A DNA stretch of 64,000 nucleotides from positions 1,013,809 to 1,077,808 of the forward strand of contig JAVDOI010000042.1 in assembly GCA_032191485.1 (NCBI GenBank), in the 5' to 3' direction. Made by a program: the position numbers and the translations under genes. Below the pieces are notes generated by a model. That model did no database searches, was not told where the DNA came from, and saw only the letters and a program-made list of their open reading frames with translations. This DNA is from Leptoclinus maculatus. Lineage: Eukaryota > Chordata > Actinopteri > Perciformes > Stichaeidae. Below, one piece after another: positions 55,401 to 60,228 of this stretch; position 1 is the first letter of the stretch; each line of letters starts with the position of its first letter.

Positions 55401-56727
55401 CTCATCAGTCTCCTTTCTTGTGTGTGATATATGTACGTATTAGGGGTGTAACGGTTCACAAAATCCACGGTTCGGTACGGTACAGTGGAGCCACGGTTCG
55501 GTACGTTTCGGTACGTTTTCAATACAGTAGAAAACTATAAATGCCAGAGAAACGTACTTGATTTTAAAATATATTTATTCATTAAAACTAACATCATAAA
55601 GCTATTCTTTGACTTTGAACAATGATGGAACTATACCTGAGTGACCCATCTTCTGGGGTAAAAAATGGAATGTAGTATTGTTACTTACATCTTCTCCATC
55701 ATAATTGTAGTATGAACAATGATGGAAGTATACCTGAGTGAACGTGGCTCTTCATCTCATTCAGTGGTGAGGTAATGTGTGTTACAGTCAGGTAGCGTTG
55801 TGTAGCCCTCGACGTCCAGGCATCCGTTGTCAGAGCAACAGCCGGTACCTCGGACATTTGATTCTCTACTTGTGCTTTTGTTTTCTTGTACAAAGCGGGA
55901 ATTACGGTTTGGCTGAAATGGGCTCGTGAAGGAGTAGTGTAACGGAGCTCAATAACATTCAGCAGGTTCATAAAGCGTTTTACACTACAGAGTCGGGTCT
56001 CATGTCCGCGGCTGTAAGTGTACCAACCGCCGTGGTGATCGCTTTAGCGCTAATCAGCAGGGATGGCACTCTCTCGCCATCGCCCTCATAGTTCACAGAG
56101 AAACCAAAGTGGCTCCAAACACCAGACCTGTAGGCCGTTGGAGGATCTTTTATTCCTGGTCTATTAGCCATGTTGCACCGAGCTAACGTTAGCTTCATGT
56201 AGCGTGTCTCACAGCGCACAGTGCCGACTGGAGTAGGAAGTGTTTCTTTGGTGGTGGGCGTGTCAGAGAGCACGCTGCCCGTTACGTCATGTGTGTTGCC
56301 AGTTTGAGAACAGTGGCTCCACCGAAAACATAATATTTCCCACAATTTAAGCTTCTGCATTTCCAAATGCACTAGTATTAACGTATTGTTCGGTTTGTCA
56401 TGCGTACCGAACCGTGAGCCTCGTACCGAACGGTTCAATACGAATACGCGTATCGTTACACCCCTAGTACTACGTATGTGTGTTAAAGTAACATCTCTGA
56501 CTTGTGAACGCTTTGCTTGTCTCAGGAATAACTGGAGTAACTACCACCCCCACACCAACGTGCTGTGGCTCCACTACCTGTGCTCCAAGCTGCTCTCCAT
56601 GAAGTACCGGGGCCAGGGAGGGAGGGGCATCAAGGGAATGCGAAAGGAGCTCACTGGTTTCCATGACAACATCCTCCAGTACGGCTCTGCCACCGAGGCG
56701 CTGCAGACCTGCCCCATGTTTCAGTAG
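31452..56727 (+). CDS. haspin: haspin, histone H3-Thr3 mitotic kinase, 15 exons
   Basis: Haspin phosphorylates histone H3 Thr3 in mitosis, creating the centromeric docking site for the chromosomal passenger complex. Exons: 31452-31603, 32387-32533, 32829-32981, 33984-35868, 37195-37339, 37542-37693, 37805-37993, 38428-38513, 38676-38738, 38823-38914, 40451-40530, 40895-40983, 41566-41708, 54423-54525, 56526-56727. All use GT-AG, and phases join to 3,681 nt (1,226 residues). The basic N-terminus has LFLKTYG like vertebrate haspins. The kinase domain (~905-1226) shows the glycine loop IGEGTFGEVF (~919-928), lysine ~941, helix C EIIISKEL, the HRD aspartate ~1079 in EHRDLHWGNV, and DYS (~1117) where most kinases have DFG and human haspin DYT. 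The C-terminus is complete. Intron 13 carries a 12.6 kb antisense provirus. Splicing of the long intron is inferred, not seen. Confidence 0.93.
32387..32533 (+). CDS. haspin: haspin exon 2 (first copy of duplicated exon)
   Basis: 147 bp, acceptor TCGTCACAG and donor GTCTGTG, phase 2 at both ends. It encodes residues ~51-99: a basic segment (SRRSRPAKKK), a short hydrophobic strand AVLCL followed by Ser/acidic residues (SSDEE), and an end QPAQQSK. The same layout recurs in exon 3, in protein and DNA. The hydrophobic-acidic stretch looks like a SUMO-interacting motif, which is inference. Confidence 0.88.
32829..32981 (+). CDS. haspin: haspin exon 3 (second copy of duplicated exon)
   Basis: 153 bp, acceptor ATTGTCAG and donor GTGTGTG, phase 2 at both ends. 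It encodes residues ~100-150 with the same order as exon 2: SVASGRAVRPAKAK, then ALLCL, then TTDDE, ending RQPAQQSR. Aligned with exon 2, the matches include GTCCTGCCAAG at the DNA level, so this is a tandem exon duplication. Because both copies are phase 2-2, either can be skipped or repeated without breaking the frame. Confidence 0.88.
33401..33780. repeat. dispersed repeat in haspin intron 3
   Basis: Contains CAGGCGGCAACC, TTGTATAGAAGTCTATGAG, AGAGTATGCTTTAGGGCGGG and GGGTGACGTCACGACG. The same strings, in the same order, recur at 39.0-40.3 kb, with partial copies at 55.2 kb, 63.75 kb and 25.3 kb. It is a dispersed teleost repeat whose family I cannot name. Confidence 0.75.
33984..35868 (+). 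CDS. haspin: haspin exon 4 (large N-terminal exon)
   Basis: 1,885 bp, acceptor TTTCCTTTAG, donor GTGAGAACG. It encodes residues ~151-779, a mostly disordered Ser/Lys-rich region typical of vertebrate haspin N-termini, which bind cohesin-associated factors and carry mitotic phosphosites. Visible elements are a SUMO-interaction-like VILLSSDGE (~371-379), an 18-residue motif present three times (~397-414, ~543-560, ~621-638), and a basic tail with KGKKKTHPAAKEKKTRR. The frame would continue 23 codons past the donor to a stop, so intron retention would truncate the protein before the kinase domain. Confidence 0.9.
35950..37180. other. haspin intron 4, nothing further seen
   Basis: AT-rich intronic sequence without supported exons. 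Open frames are short and show no recognisable domain. Confidence 0.6.
37385..37442. repeat. hAT fragment in haspin intron 5
   Basis: GCCACGGTTCGGTACGTTTT and CAATACAG match a stretch near the left end of the hAT element at 55.44 kb. Only this internal scrap remains, followed by a poly-A run. Confidence 0.6.
39011..40335. repeat. longer copy of the dispersed repeat, haspin intron 10
   Basis: Starts with the CAGGCGGCAACC block and ends with a block resembling the right end of the 33.4-33.8 kb copy (AACTCAAACTTCAAAATGG, CCACAAACCAA). The middle, about 39,300-40,180, is absent from the 33.4 kb copy: either a fuller version of the element or a nested insertion. A (TC)n tract at about 40,417-40,443 then adjoins the exon 11 acceptor. 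Confidence 0.65.
42230..42235 (-). terminator. LTR polyadenylation signal
   Basis: AATAAA on the minus strand, followed by pyrimidine-poor sequence then U5. The equivalents are 53142-53147 and 58871-58876. It is antisense to haspin and so should not terminate haspin transcripts. Confidence 0.6.
42331..42337 (-). promoter_or_regulatory. LTR TATA box
   Basis: TATATAA on the minus strand, about 60 bp downstream of the U3 tandem array and about 96 bp upstream of the AATAAA signal, a normal layout for a retroviral LTR. The equivalents are 53243-53249 in the 5' LTR and 58972-58978 in copy 2. Confidence 0.65.
42400..42637 (-). repeat. U3 tandem array, 26-bp unit
   Basis: Two degenerate units are followed by seven 26-bp units (42456-42637) of the form GGTGAATCAATTGAAGAAAC plus GATCTT or GCTCTT on the plus strand. 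It lies immediately upstream of the LTR TATA box, so an enhancer role is plausible. The same array is in the 5' LTR at about 53312-53549. Confidence 0.93.
43465..43474 (-). other. polypurine tract of provirus copy 1
   Basis: AAGAAGGGGG on the minus strand abuts the TG that starts the 3' LTR, the expected site of plus-strand DNA priming. Confidence 0.85.
43499..44509 (-). CDS. retroviral 3' accessory ORF with acidic repeats (336 aa)
   Basis: The last ORF before the polypurine tract. The N-terminal ~60 residues are Cys-rich, with CICC (~18-21) and CTPC (~39-42), a spacing suggesting metal binding. The C-terminal ~90 residues contain three tandem units of the form DSWTVETEPTSPEDD followed by VLVISA and LDGLEVI, strongly acidic. 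An acidic repeat tail could act as a transcription activation domain, and the genomic position matches spumaviral transactivator genes, but this is inference with no sequence match. The second copy at 60229-61239 differs by two residues that I noticed. Confidence 0.75.
   Translation of the reverse strand: MKLIKFLCSNMLQEGIGCICCGDLIEGAKQLWDVTPAWWCTPCYRGHFPIGAASGIFCEGKHPFMPTMNVAECMEVEKGAKVVWSSAEKSREHILVYTNGTYCPVYSKLWEFKDGTRVSTTHLIDGRFVVIGPRLPPVLHRTPSITHDEVVNVERGDHPEYRDVGVQTETAGIVPNLMGMWGYDEGEGELVELIPEGLFFQSGEDTPYSPIEVIRGSPSPNTILNQNVLTLARSISEQLLEREDKDSWTVETEPTSPEDDVLVISALDLDGLEVIDSWTVAAKPTSPKDDRPLAPLALDGLEVIDSWTVETEPTSPEDDVLVISAPEGDDFMQGCC
44573..45307 (-). CDS. retroviral accessory ORF: predicted multipass membrane protein (244 aa)
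   Basis: Lies 95 bp after env and before the 3' LTR. The product has five to six hydrophobic spans, around residues 40-58, 64-78, 86-103, 111-128, 133-155 and 167-205. Examples are GGIVIIWMGIDIAAVFYG and LMAVAALTYLLVMIMAM. Loops are short with clustered basic residues (MQKRGRGRWLRK), and the tail is Ser/Lys/Arg-rich. A polytopic membrane accessory protein is unusual for a retrovirus. A second copy at 61303-62037 is intact and nearly identical (one difference seen, Gly to Val). Function unknown. Confidence 0.75.
   Translation of the reverse strand: MTATTPFDPPGSAIFGVSITEADQNSSGTNPVSVIRLTMLDFWVLEIIWFLYCVMGKWSLNQPLRILALGIGCAKMAIENIYRGRRWITLSWFATYLLGRVCIDSSRLGLAKGGIVIIWMGIDIAAVFYGPLKLVSAIFEALMAVAALTYLLVMIMAMQKRGRGRWLRKICAIALWGLGWGATVAICWAGSESSIAIAVWLMMYEVLFPRDEGSKSPGVTPPLVLKSPWLSSLAKRRSARNGES
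45403..47901 (-). CDS. env: retroviral envelope glycoprotein (env), 832 aa, intact frame
   Basis: An N-terminal cytoplasmic-type leader of ~45 residues, rich in Arg and Gln, precedes a hydrophobic segment (~46-69), a signal-anchor layout like the long leader peptides of spumaviral Env. The ectodomain has about seventeen N-glycosylation sequons and many cysteines. A basic RRKPRR (~275-280) could be a protease site but is not in the usual place before a fusion peptide. A C-terminal membrane span (LLMLVGFVILGIIIWAAI) is followed by a ~35-residue tail. There is no adjacent Cys-Cys pair, so the CX6CC motif of gamma-type TM subunits is absent. It would mediate entry. Identity is by layout and position, not by a sequence match. 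Confidence 0.85.
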   Translation of the reverse strand: MDLLVLHRGVQEPWQPQRVRNANRSDHSDMRQQQSQQRPRNGKRLSLCITVKLFAVLTGLGIVLAILYHYGSEPWALTHVRVSYTTTKRFNQTCWMMEPRTVVLSRNRDRRDNDTELDPADLTAVLRRFQEGGVTGLNLTAAVIEWMESGANGTDDGADWAGEFRRMTENLTWNVDDVSTEEEEIKIKISIQKEREEKAVQCNWIYPENGGPGWYCSWACVPWGKPGAGGYWKPEVWYAAHNRNDTCLSVMPEDGRFWGHYDLNCEATKVRRKPRRTEEATGNSTLGQPNNTASQANTTGEEEKNEKPGTPVPDSTHQVVDPEFKPQGSSYRKNMSRRWAKECTTNKLPKLAKCFWSVFFNCSTQNYFVITPANQPQYQVNRNLYQLKPTARHEDWLNETLPWIWITPLEHFWGSFREGYSRASYGLRGPGKTNMYVQKLPKPEELMKVPLGDFQKIDTCVANKMFEALNGSEYLADGASPRCTLWQEWHQVWGTWLYDCTGLKENQTVKGTLQAWKEAHTRDNGSTWWGLQKDEVLDWVVPCLAQTGNYWVKYQYIATVYSKDRDIWPGMWYKPEPYVGPRPWKMECDRGNTTCNISLAGRHCENVPGWEDLCQQHYGDEYETHVQEVTWVKGADKQWRRSGPVRGSCTSLILGHRMKNRKNVNGRIIPPVSDPTVFLAEGHAFRKSLCEGKEEKGFEWMGPNRMYGNGTCYSPEEHWLSCGSGRREHECTWIELTGASIVGTATVVLEEVTGKIEEGFSVVKGWMGELFSWLWPYLLMLVGFVILGIIIWAAIKGGVAATIASCFKRTSREKREVDERPLLPKREGHTHL
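47844..48935 (-). CDS. unidentified retroviral ORF upstream of env (363 aa)
   Basis: Starts 29 bp after the preceding ORF and overlaps the env start by 58 bp in another frame. The product begins MSRQKEEVKLEWGKKKG, has no signal peptide or membrane segment, and is rich in Trp, Tyr and Arg (for example VVWSHPWRHQP and FYRWVWRGLDHRIGQHPKVLYEWLLRG). The last ~45 residues are Pro/Ser-rich. Its position matches lentiviral vif or other central accessory genes, but I see no diagnostic motif of those families. Function unknown. Confidence 0.65.
   Translation of the reverse strand: MSRQKEEVKLEWGKKKGSSDPKASPRPYIQLPNERIYLDKPNRDFAYRKTFCGTGAYFCSNAEYQRSSDLSIERREAVHTMVCSGWDLQFDRCPVVWSHPWRHQPVLSCPVSSPWILNTSYLIVKGKQFKFRWGPNYHDPIQEEYVDIWVGACMVWTNSPSMQRNIAVRMQNKDLYVIENQNMMLRPVSYRVPTRRLPNPDPGLRLKDLPYTKERSWVSRQVVRSDMWAKVTELQTVGGDPLYAELTQVRNYVSVEQKTCYSRLTQLADSDGDCIGPLPDSSSVIVTFYRWVWRGLDHRIGQHPKVLYEWLLRGRVQCEPEPPQSCSSSEQTEVASPPVRSPPTPWISLFYTGVFKNLGSPKE
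48965..50323 (-). CDS. unidentified retroviral ORF between pol and env (452 aa)
   Basis: Starts 22 bp after the pol stop with MATNIQDLPPF. The N-terminal half has paired cysteines: CVVC (~63-66), CGPC (~114-117), and CVCQ...CASC (~139-153), suggesting metal binding. The C-terminal half is Pro/Ala-rich and ends in a basic KLSGKKRRNSK tail. No CX2CX4HX4C nucleocapsid box is present, so it is not an ordinary displaced Gag. Its place between pol and env is where complex retroviruses carry accessory genes, but 452 residues is very large for one. I do not recognise the family. The frame is intact. Confidence 0.7.
   Translation of the reverse strand: MATNIQDLPPFVRVAAVKGVVTMRRSTTGLWAGRALKKLVYAKGGFLSGEKEVLEWRKLHNSCVVCLRPTTLAIQWEGPGRLKPVQITGRRKEFKEMHHKPVKVMDAYICGPCRVETLPRLIIITQWDLRGSALDMGDCVCQWDGQQLHPCASCTLLQKNGRMVQVGCAEGWQVRKFLEPLQALTPSSWEKGGTVAPDDKVCEELATPSAPPPTTSDLTMQEACGTQGSWRETVMRNWPYSPAQAELINPPLAAAQIPMAFRVYRDPIEPGYTPLAAELTDYFRGVAEAEGWKGPWELTTWGQLIREVYCDPEAPVQELAAVQQEEGVRRTNLHYLITDLDAFGHPGARTKEKSKTFIVTPEEWRRGGTLQLPGSWTSRAATPSRPAQTMRVKLTVRTVMVPFVGVYSLGVGLTRGEDVWPPGEEPAETGGLRGWAQRSFHKLSGKKRRNSK
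50346..52679 (-). pseudogene. pol: retroviral pol, C-terminal part: end of RT, RNase H, integrase
   Basis: A 777-codon open frame beginning right after the primer site with no ATG start; the first in-frame ATG is codon 28. RT retains LPQG (~12-15) and the catalytic YIDD (~39-42) plus connection, but everything upstream, including the first catalytic aspartate region and the protease, is gone. RNase H is whole, with Asp319 (TDGS), Glu357, Asp381 and Asp446. Integrase has the zinc-binding His487, His492, Cys521 and Cys524, the catalytic triad Asp553, Asp613 and Glu649 (D-x35-E), and a C-terminal domain ending KPVPN. There are no internal stops. The fragment cannot encode a working polymerase. 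The truncation point is a clean junction with the leader. Confidence 0.93.
52683..52700 (-). other. primer binding site, tRNA-Lys1,2 type
   Basis: On the minus strand TGGCGCCCAACGTGGGGC lies two bases after the 5' LTR. This is the known 18-nt complement of tRNA-Lys1,2, used by spumaviruses, some betaretroviruses and some lentiviruses. Confidence 0.93.
52703..54376 (-). repeat. 5' LTR of provirus copy 1
   Basis: 1,674 bp, reading TGTCAAGTAAAATC at its U3 start and GGATCTAACA at its U5 end on the minus strand. It carries a U3 tandem array (about 53312-53549), a TATA box (53249-53243) and a poly-A signal (53147-53142). The ~120-codon frames inside it are not genes. Confidence 0.95.
54526..55440. 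other. haspin intron 14, left part, with dispersed-repeat fragment
   Basis: No exon is supported. GAGTTTATGGTCTCAATCTC and AGCATGATGTTCATTTAG at about 55,236-55,305 match part of the dispersed repeat also seen at 39.17 and 63.75 kb. Confidence 0.6.
55441..56466 (-). mobile_element. hAT DNA transposon remnant with transposase fragments
   Basis: The ends are TAGGGGTGTAACGGTTC and ATCGTTACACCCCTA, the terminal inverted repeats of a common teleost hAT family, with internal GGTTCGGTACG subrepeats. On the minus strand, residues such as VALTTDAWTSRATQRYLTVT (55,699-55,971) match the ZBED/hAT transposase core. The upstream frame 56438-55980 may hold its N-terminal part. About 1.0 kb of a normally longer element survives. 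The 8-bp flanks do not match cleanly, so the target duplication is unconfirmed. It lies in haspin intron 14. Confidence 0.82.
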
Positions 56728-56803
56728 TCTGATAGTGTCTGCCTCCATCATCCATGTCAAGACTGTTAGTGATCTCCTTCAATGTACAGTGTTTACAAAG
56801 GTT

Positions 56804-57004
56804 ATTAAATTATTAAAATAACTGTTTGAAAATGATGTATTCATGCGTCTTACGTTTTCTATTTTCGAGCTTCTTTAATGCCTGTTCTTGCATTAGCTGC
56901 ACATTTTTTAAATAACTGTTTAAGTCCACTTGTCATTTTTATGCATCCTAAATGCATAAATATTGTATATTATATGCAGAAAACAAAAAGTCTTACTCAA
57001 TAAA
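56804..57004 (+). terminator. haspin polyadenylation signals
   Basis: ATTAAA at 56804-56809, 77 bp after the stop codon, and a canonical AATAAA at 56999-57004 are the first candidate signals. Either would give a short 3' UTR. Confidence 0.55.
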
Positions 57005-57009
57005 TAGTT

Positions 57010-57820
57010 TACCTGATTTTTAACCCAATCTAAAAGTGGTATTGTGATCCCGATTTTAGCCATTCTAGATTAGTAGCGAAGTGATTTGTTGATTTATAAT
57101 AAGTCTATAGACAGAAATTAATTTCTAACGGTTATTAAAATATAATTTATTCAAAATCATTCAAATTGATTATGAACTAAAAATGCTAAAAGCTCTCTAG
57201 GTACTGTTTTTTTGTCTTTTGGGGTCTCTTCTGTTGGTTGATCAAGGAATTTGAAGACATTTAATAGACTAATATATAAATAGAACTAAATATAAATAAT
57301 AAATCAGTTACAGCCCAAATCAACAGCCACACTATGAGACTCCAGATAAAATGTCCTGATATTTGTAGTTCTAACTGAAGATCATGAAGTACTCATAAGC
57401 CTTCTGATCGTGTTGCTACTTTGCAAAACAACATTACAGTTCCTTGGGATCAATAAAATTCATCTTATGTCAGCGATTAGACAACAGACACCTGGAGACA
57501 CTTCACACTGTGGTGTATTCGGACGTGGACGATCCAAATGCACAGCACTGCTTTATGGACATTAGAGCGTGAGCAACATGTCAGCAGGTGTTGGTGTACA
57601 TACTGTGTGTTGACCAATAACAAAGATATGAATGTTAAACTATCATTATTGGATTTTTAAAAACTAAAATATCTATTAATATCAGTTTGGCTATAATGGT
57701 AATTTGGTATTTGATTTGCTGAATTAGTCAAAAACAGACATGCCCAACTGGTTATATCATCAATGTTACTATGTGATATAAAATGACACTGTGATGGAGG
57801 ACTTCATGCCCATCACCCAT
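57010..57820. other. region downstream of haspin, no gene seen
   Basis: AT-rich sequence with no supported exon. GGGATCAATAAAATTCATCTT near 57,448 resembles the 3' tail of teleost retroposons. Confidence 0.5.
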
Positions 57821-57828
57821 GTGTAATA

Positions 57829-58309
57829 TGTAATGGTAATTTTCTACGTGGTATATATTTCTACTCCGTATATTGTATTCATGCATAAGTCATTTTGCTC
57901 TGAACTTTGTTGAACTTCACCGTGTCTCTGTTGTGCAGAAGAAGAGTTCTCCCTTGCCTGTTCACAATAACTAACTGTGTTGTATTACAATGTTCCAGCA
58001 CCAAGGCCTTTGGGCCGCTTGTTTTGGTTTATTGTTCATTGTTGTTCCTATCAGTCTGAGACCAAAAGTCTGAGACCGAAATGTCTGTAACATTGGCCAT
58101 CGGCCCCCACCTTTGCTCATTCTGTATAAAGAAAGCTTGTTCACTTTTTTCTTGGTTCTTCCTCACTGAGACTGTACGCATTCTGTTGTGATGATTGAAC
58201 CTTCTCTGCGCAGAGAATAAATACTTAAAAGACAACCTGGTTTTTGGTATTATGTTTTTCAGCATTACAAGACTCACGCAAAGCGGGTATAGGAATTTTT
58301 TCCATTACA
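57829..58309 (+). mobile_element. solo LTR of a second LTR-element family
   Basis: 481 bp bounded by TGTAATGG and its exact inverse CCATTACA, with a 4-bp direct repeat AATA on both sides (57825-57828 and 58310-58313). An AATAAA signal near 58,217 sets the plus orientation and is followed by a GT-rich stretch. No internal region remains, so this is a solo LTR formed by LTR-LTR recombination. It is unrelated in sequence to the 1.7 kb LTRs. Confidence 0.82.
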
Positions 58310-58411
58310 AATACATTCCACGAGCCACCTTTAATTCATACCCATGTGTCCCATGTGTCCCGTAGCTGTGCCTACGGTGTGATAGGATCTGAATTGTAAG
58401 TCTGAGTTGTG

Positions 58412-58429
58412 GCCCCACGTTGGGCGCCA
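58412..58429 (-). other. primer binding site of copy 2
   Basis: The same 18 nt as in copy 1, two bases after the LTR. Beyond it the sequence diverges from copy 1 after a shared CCAC. The ~100 bp at 58,310-58,411 may therefore be original viral leader or host DNA; it contains a 6-bp hairpin (CCGTAG, CTACGG). Confidence 0.9.
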
Positions 58430-58431
58430 CG

Positions 58432-60194
58432 TGTTAGATCCTCGGGTTTCTACAAGCCCGATACGGGGCGTACTAGTTACTCAGCTCTCTATTAAAAGGT
58501 TGGTAAGCTGGTGTGGTGAGGAAACTCGCCTGGCTCTGCTAACTACCGTTACTCCTGACGTCTACCCTGCTTCCTCCGGTAAATGTACACTTGGTCGAGG
58601 GGCCACCCTGGCCAGGTGCTTCCACCAGTCGCGTCAGTTATGGTAGCTTTCCTCTTCTGGATCCGTGCTCTTGGTGAATTGCCAGGTTAGGTTTTAACGG
58701 TTAGGATGGTTAGGAAACCGTAAGGGGTTGTTAAGTGGACTTGAAACTTGGATAACCATTCAGAACTCATGTTGTTAGACATACAATAGATTTAACATTT
58801 TACTACCACGAGGCACTCTACTACTCATGCAAAATGAATTCTCAGAGATTTACTTTAAATGCAGATTATATTTATTGCAGGATTGTCTAGCAGGGGTACA
58901 GCTCAGCATGCACAAAATAATACTAAATTTGACTAGATCAGATACAATTTCTTATTCGATTAAACTTTCCATTATATACTCATCAGTAGCGACGCCGAGG
59001 CTCGGTTGGTGGTAATTCGGAAAAGAATTACGTTGGTCCAGGTGAATCAATGAAGAAACAACTCTTCTTTGCCGAATCATTTGAAGAAACAATCTTCTTT
59101 GGTGAATCAATTGAAGAAACGCTCTTCTTTGGTGAATCAATTGAAGAAACGCTCTTCTTTGGTGAATCAATTGAAGAAACGCTCTTCTTTGGTGAATCAA
59201 TTGAAGAAACGATCTTCTTTGGTGAATCAATTGAAGAAATGCTCTTCTTTGGTGAATCAATTGAAGAAACGCTCTTCTTTGGTGAATCAATTGAAGAAAC
59301 GCTCTTCTTTGGTGAATCAATTGAAGAAACGCTCTTCTTTGGTGAATCAATTGAAGAAACGATCTTCTTTGGCAGTTGTAGGAGCGGAGGTCCGGCCTAG
59401 AACCTCAGCTCCTCCTGTGCGGGACAGCGAAGTCCGTTCAGCGGCCCTTCGAACTCAATACAAAGCCTTTAAGGTGTGGCTGTTTCCTTCAGCTGTCCAG
59501 TTGTTAAAGTTGAACAGGGGGGAGAGGAAATTCTCCGTCCTTCTAATCTTTGGTCGCGAACTGTGGTCTCCGCTTCGCGACCAAAAAGGGCGAGGTCCTC
59601 CGCTTGTCCGAACGAGGCCCAGTGTCTCGGCCGAGCACTTGAACCTCGCGTCGTCCCGCTATGAATCCCGAATTGCATATGGCATATCGTTTACTTTATA
59701 AACTGCGTTTTTGGGCTGTTACCTCGCCCCCCCCCCCTCGCCTCTCACATGATTAATATTTCTTCATTGTTTCATCAACCCCCCTTCCTTCACCCTCATC
59801 CAGTTACCCTTACGCTCACACATTTTCAGTTACGCACACACATTATGAGTCACCTCCAACTGCCACTGTAGTTCCCCTTTTTTTCCCTTACACACACACA
59901 CACATCTAATACCCTCTCACCCTTGCCTCGGTGCTCTGGCCTCCAACCTTATCACTCTCAGACTGTAAACAGTTACATCCTGCTGCACAACACCTCTTTC
60001 TCCCCTCATTATCACACAGTATACATTTGTTGAATCATTTTATATTCTTGTATTACACACACTACCCTTATTATGATTATTGGTTATTGATTATATGCTT
60101 TTTGTGTCCCTTTTTACCTCATCTTTATACCGAACATGTACTCCCCTCACAAGGCAGTTTTCCTGGGACCTCAACTCTTTGATTTTACTTGACA
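58432..60194 (-). repeat. LTR of provirus copy 2 (1,763 bp)
   Basis: Homologous to the 1,674-bp LTRs of copy 1 and with the same TG...CA ends. It is 89 bp longer, mainly because its U3 array has more and longer units. Scattered point differences occur. Confidence 0.93.
59041..59370 (-). repeat. U3 tandem array of copy 2, eleven 30-bp units
   Basis: Eleven 30-bp units: two degenerate units first, then nine of the form GGTGAATCAATTGAAGAAAC plus GCTCTTCTTT or GATCTTCTTT. The unit is 4 bp longer than in copy 1. The 116- and 210-codon repeat frames crossing it are artefacts, because 30 is a multiple of three. Confidence 0.95.
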
Positions 60195-60204
60195 CCCCCT
60201 TCTT
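60195..60204 (-). other. polypurine tract of copy 2
   Basis: AAGAAGGGGG on the minus strand next to the LTR start, identical to copy 1. Confidence 0.85.
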
Positions 60205-60228
60205 GAGGTCACAGGCTGCCACGGGTCG

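Noticed and set aside
55980..56438. 152-codon frame as a host gene
   Set aside because: It lies within the hAT element bounded by the TAGGGGTGTAAC ends, so it is transposon sequence at most.
59041..59370. Regular 30-bp repeats resembling a CRISPR array
   Set aside because: Units are contiguous with no unique spacers and lie within a retroviral LTR of a vertebrate genome.
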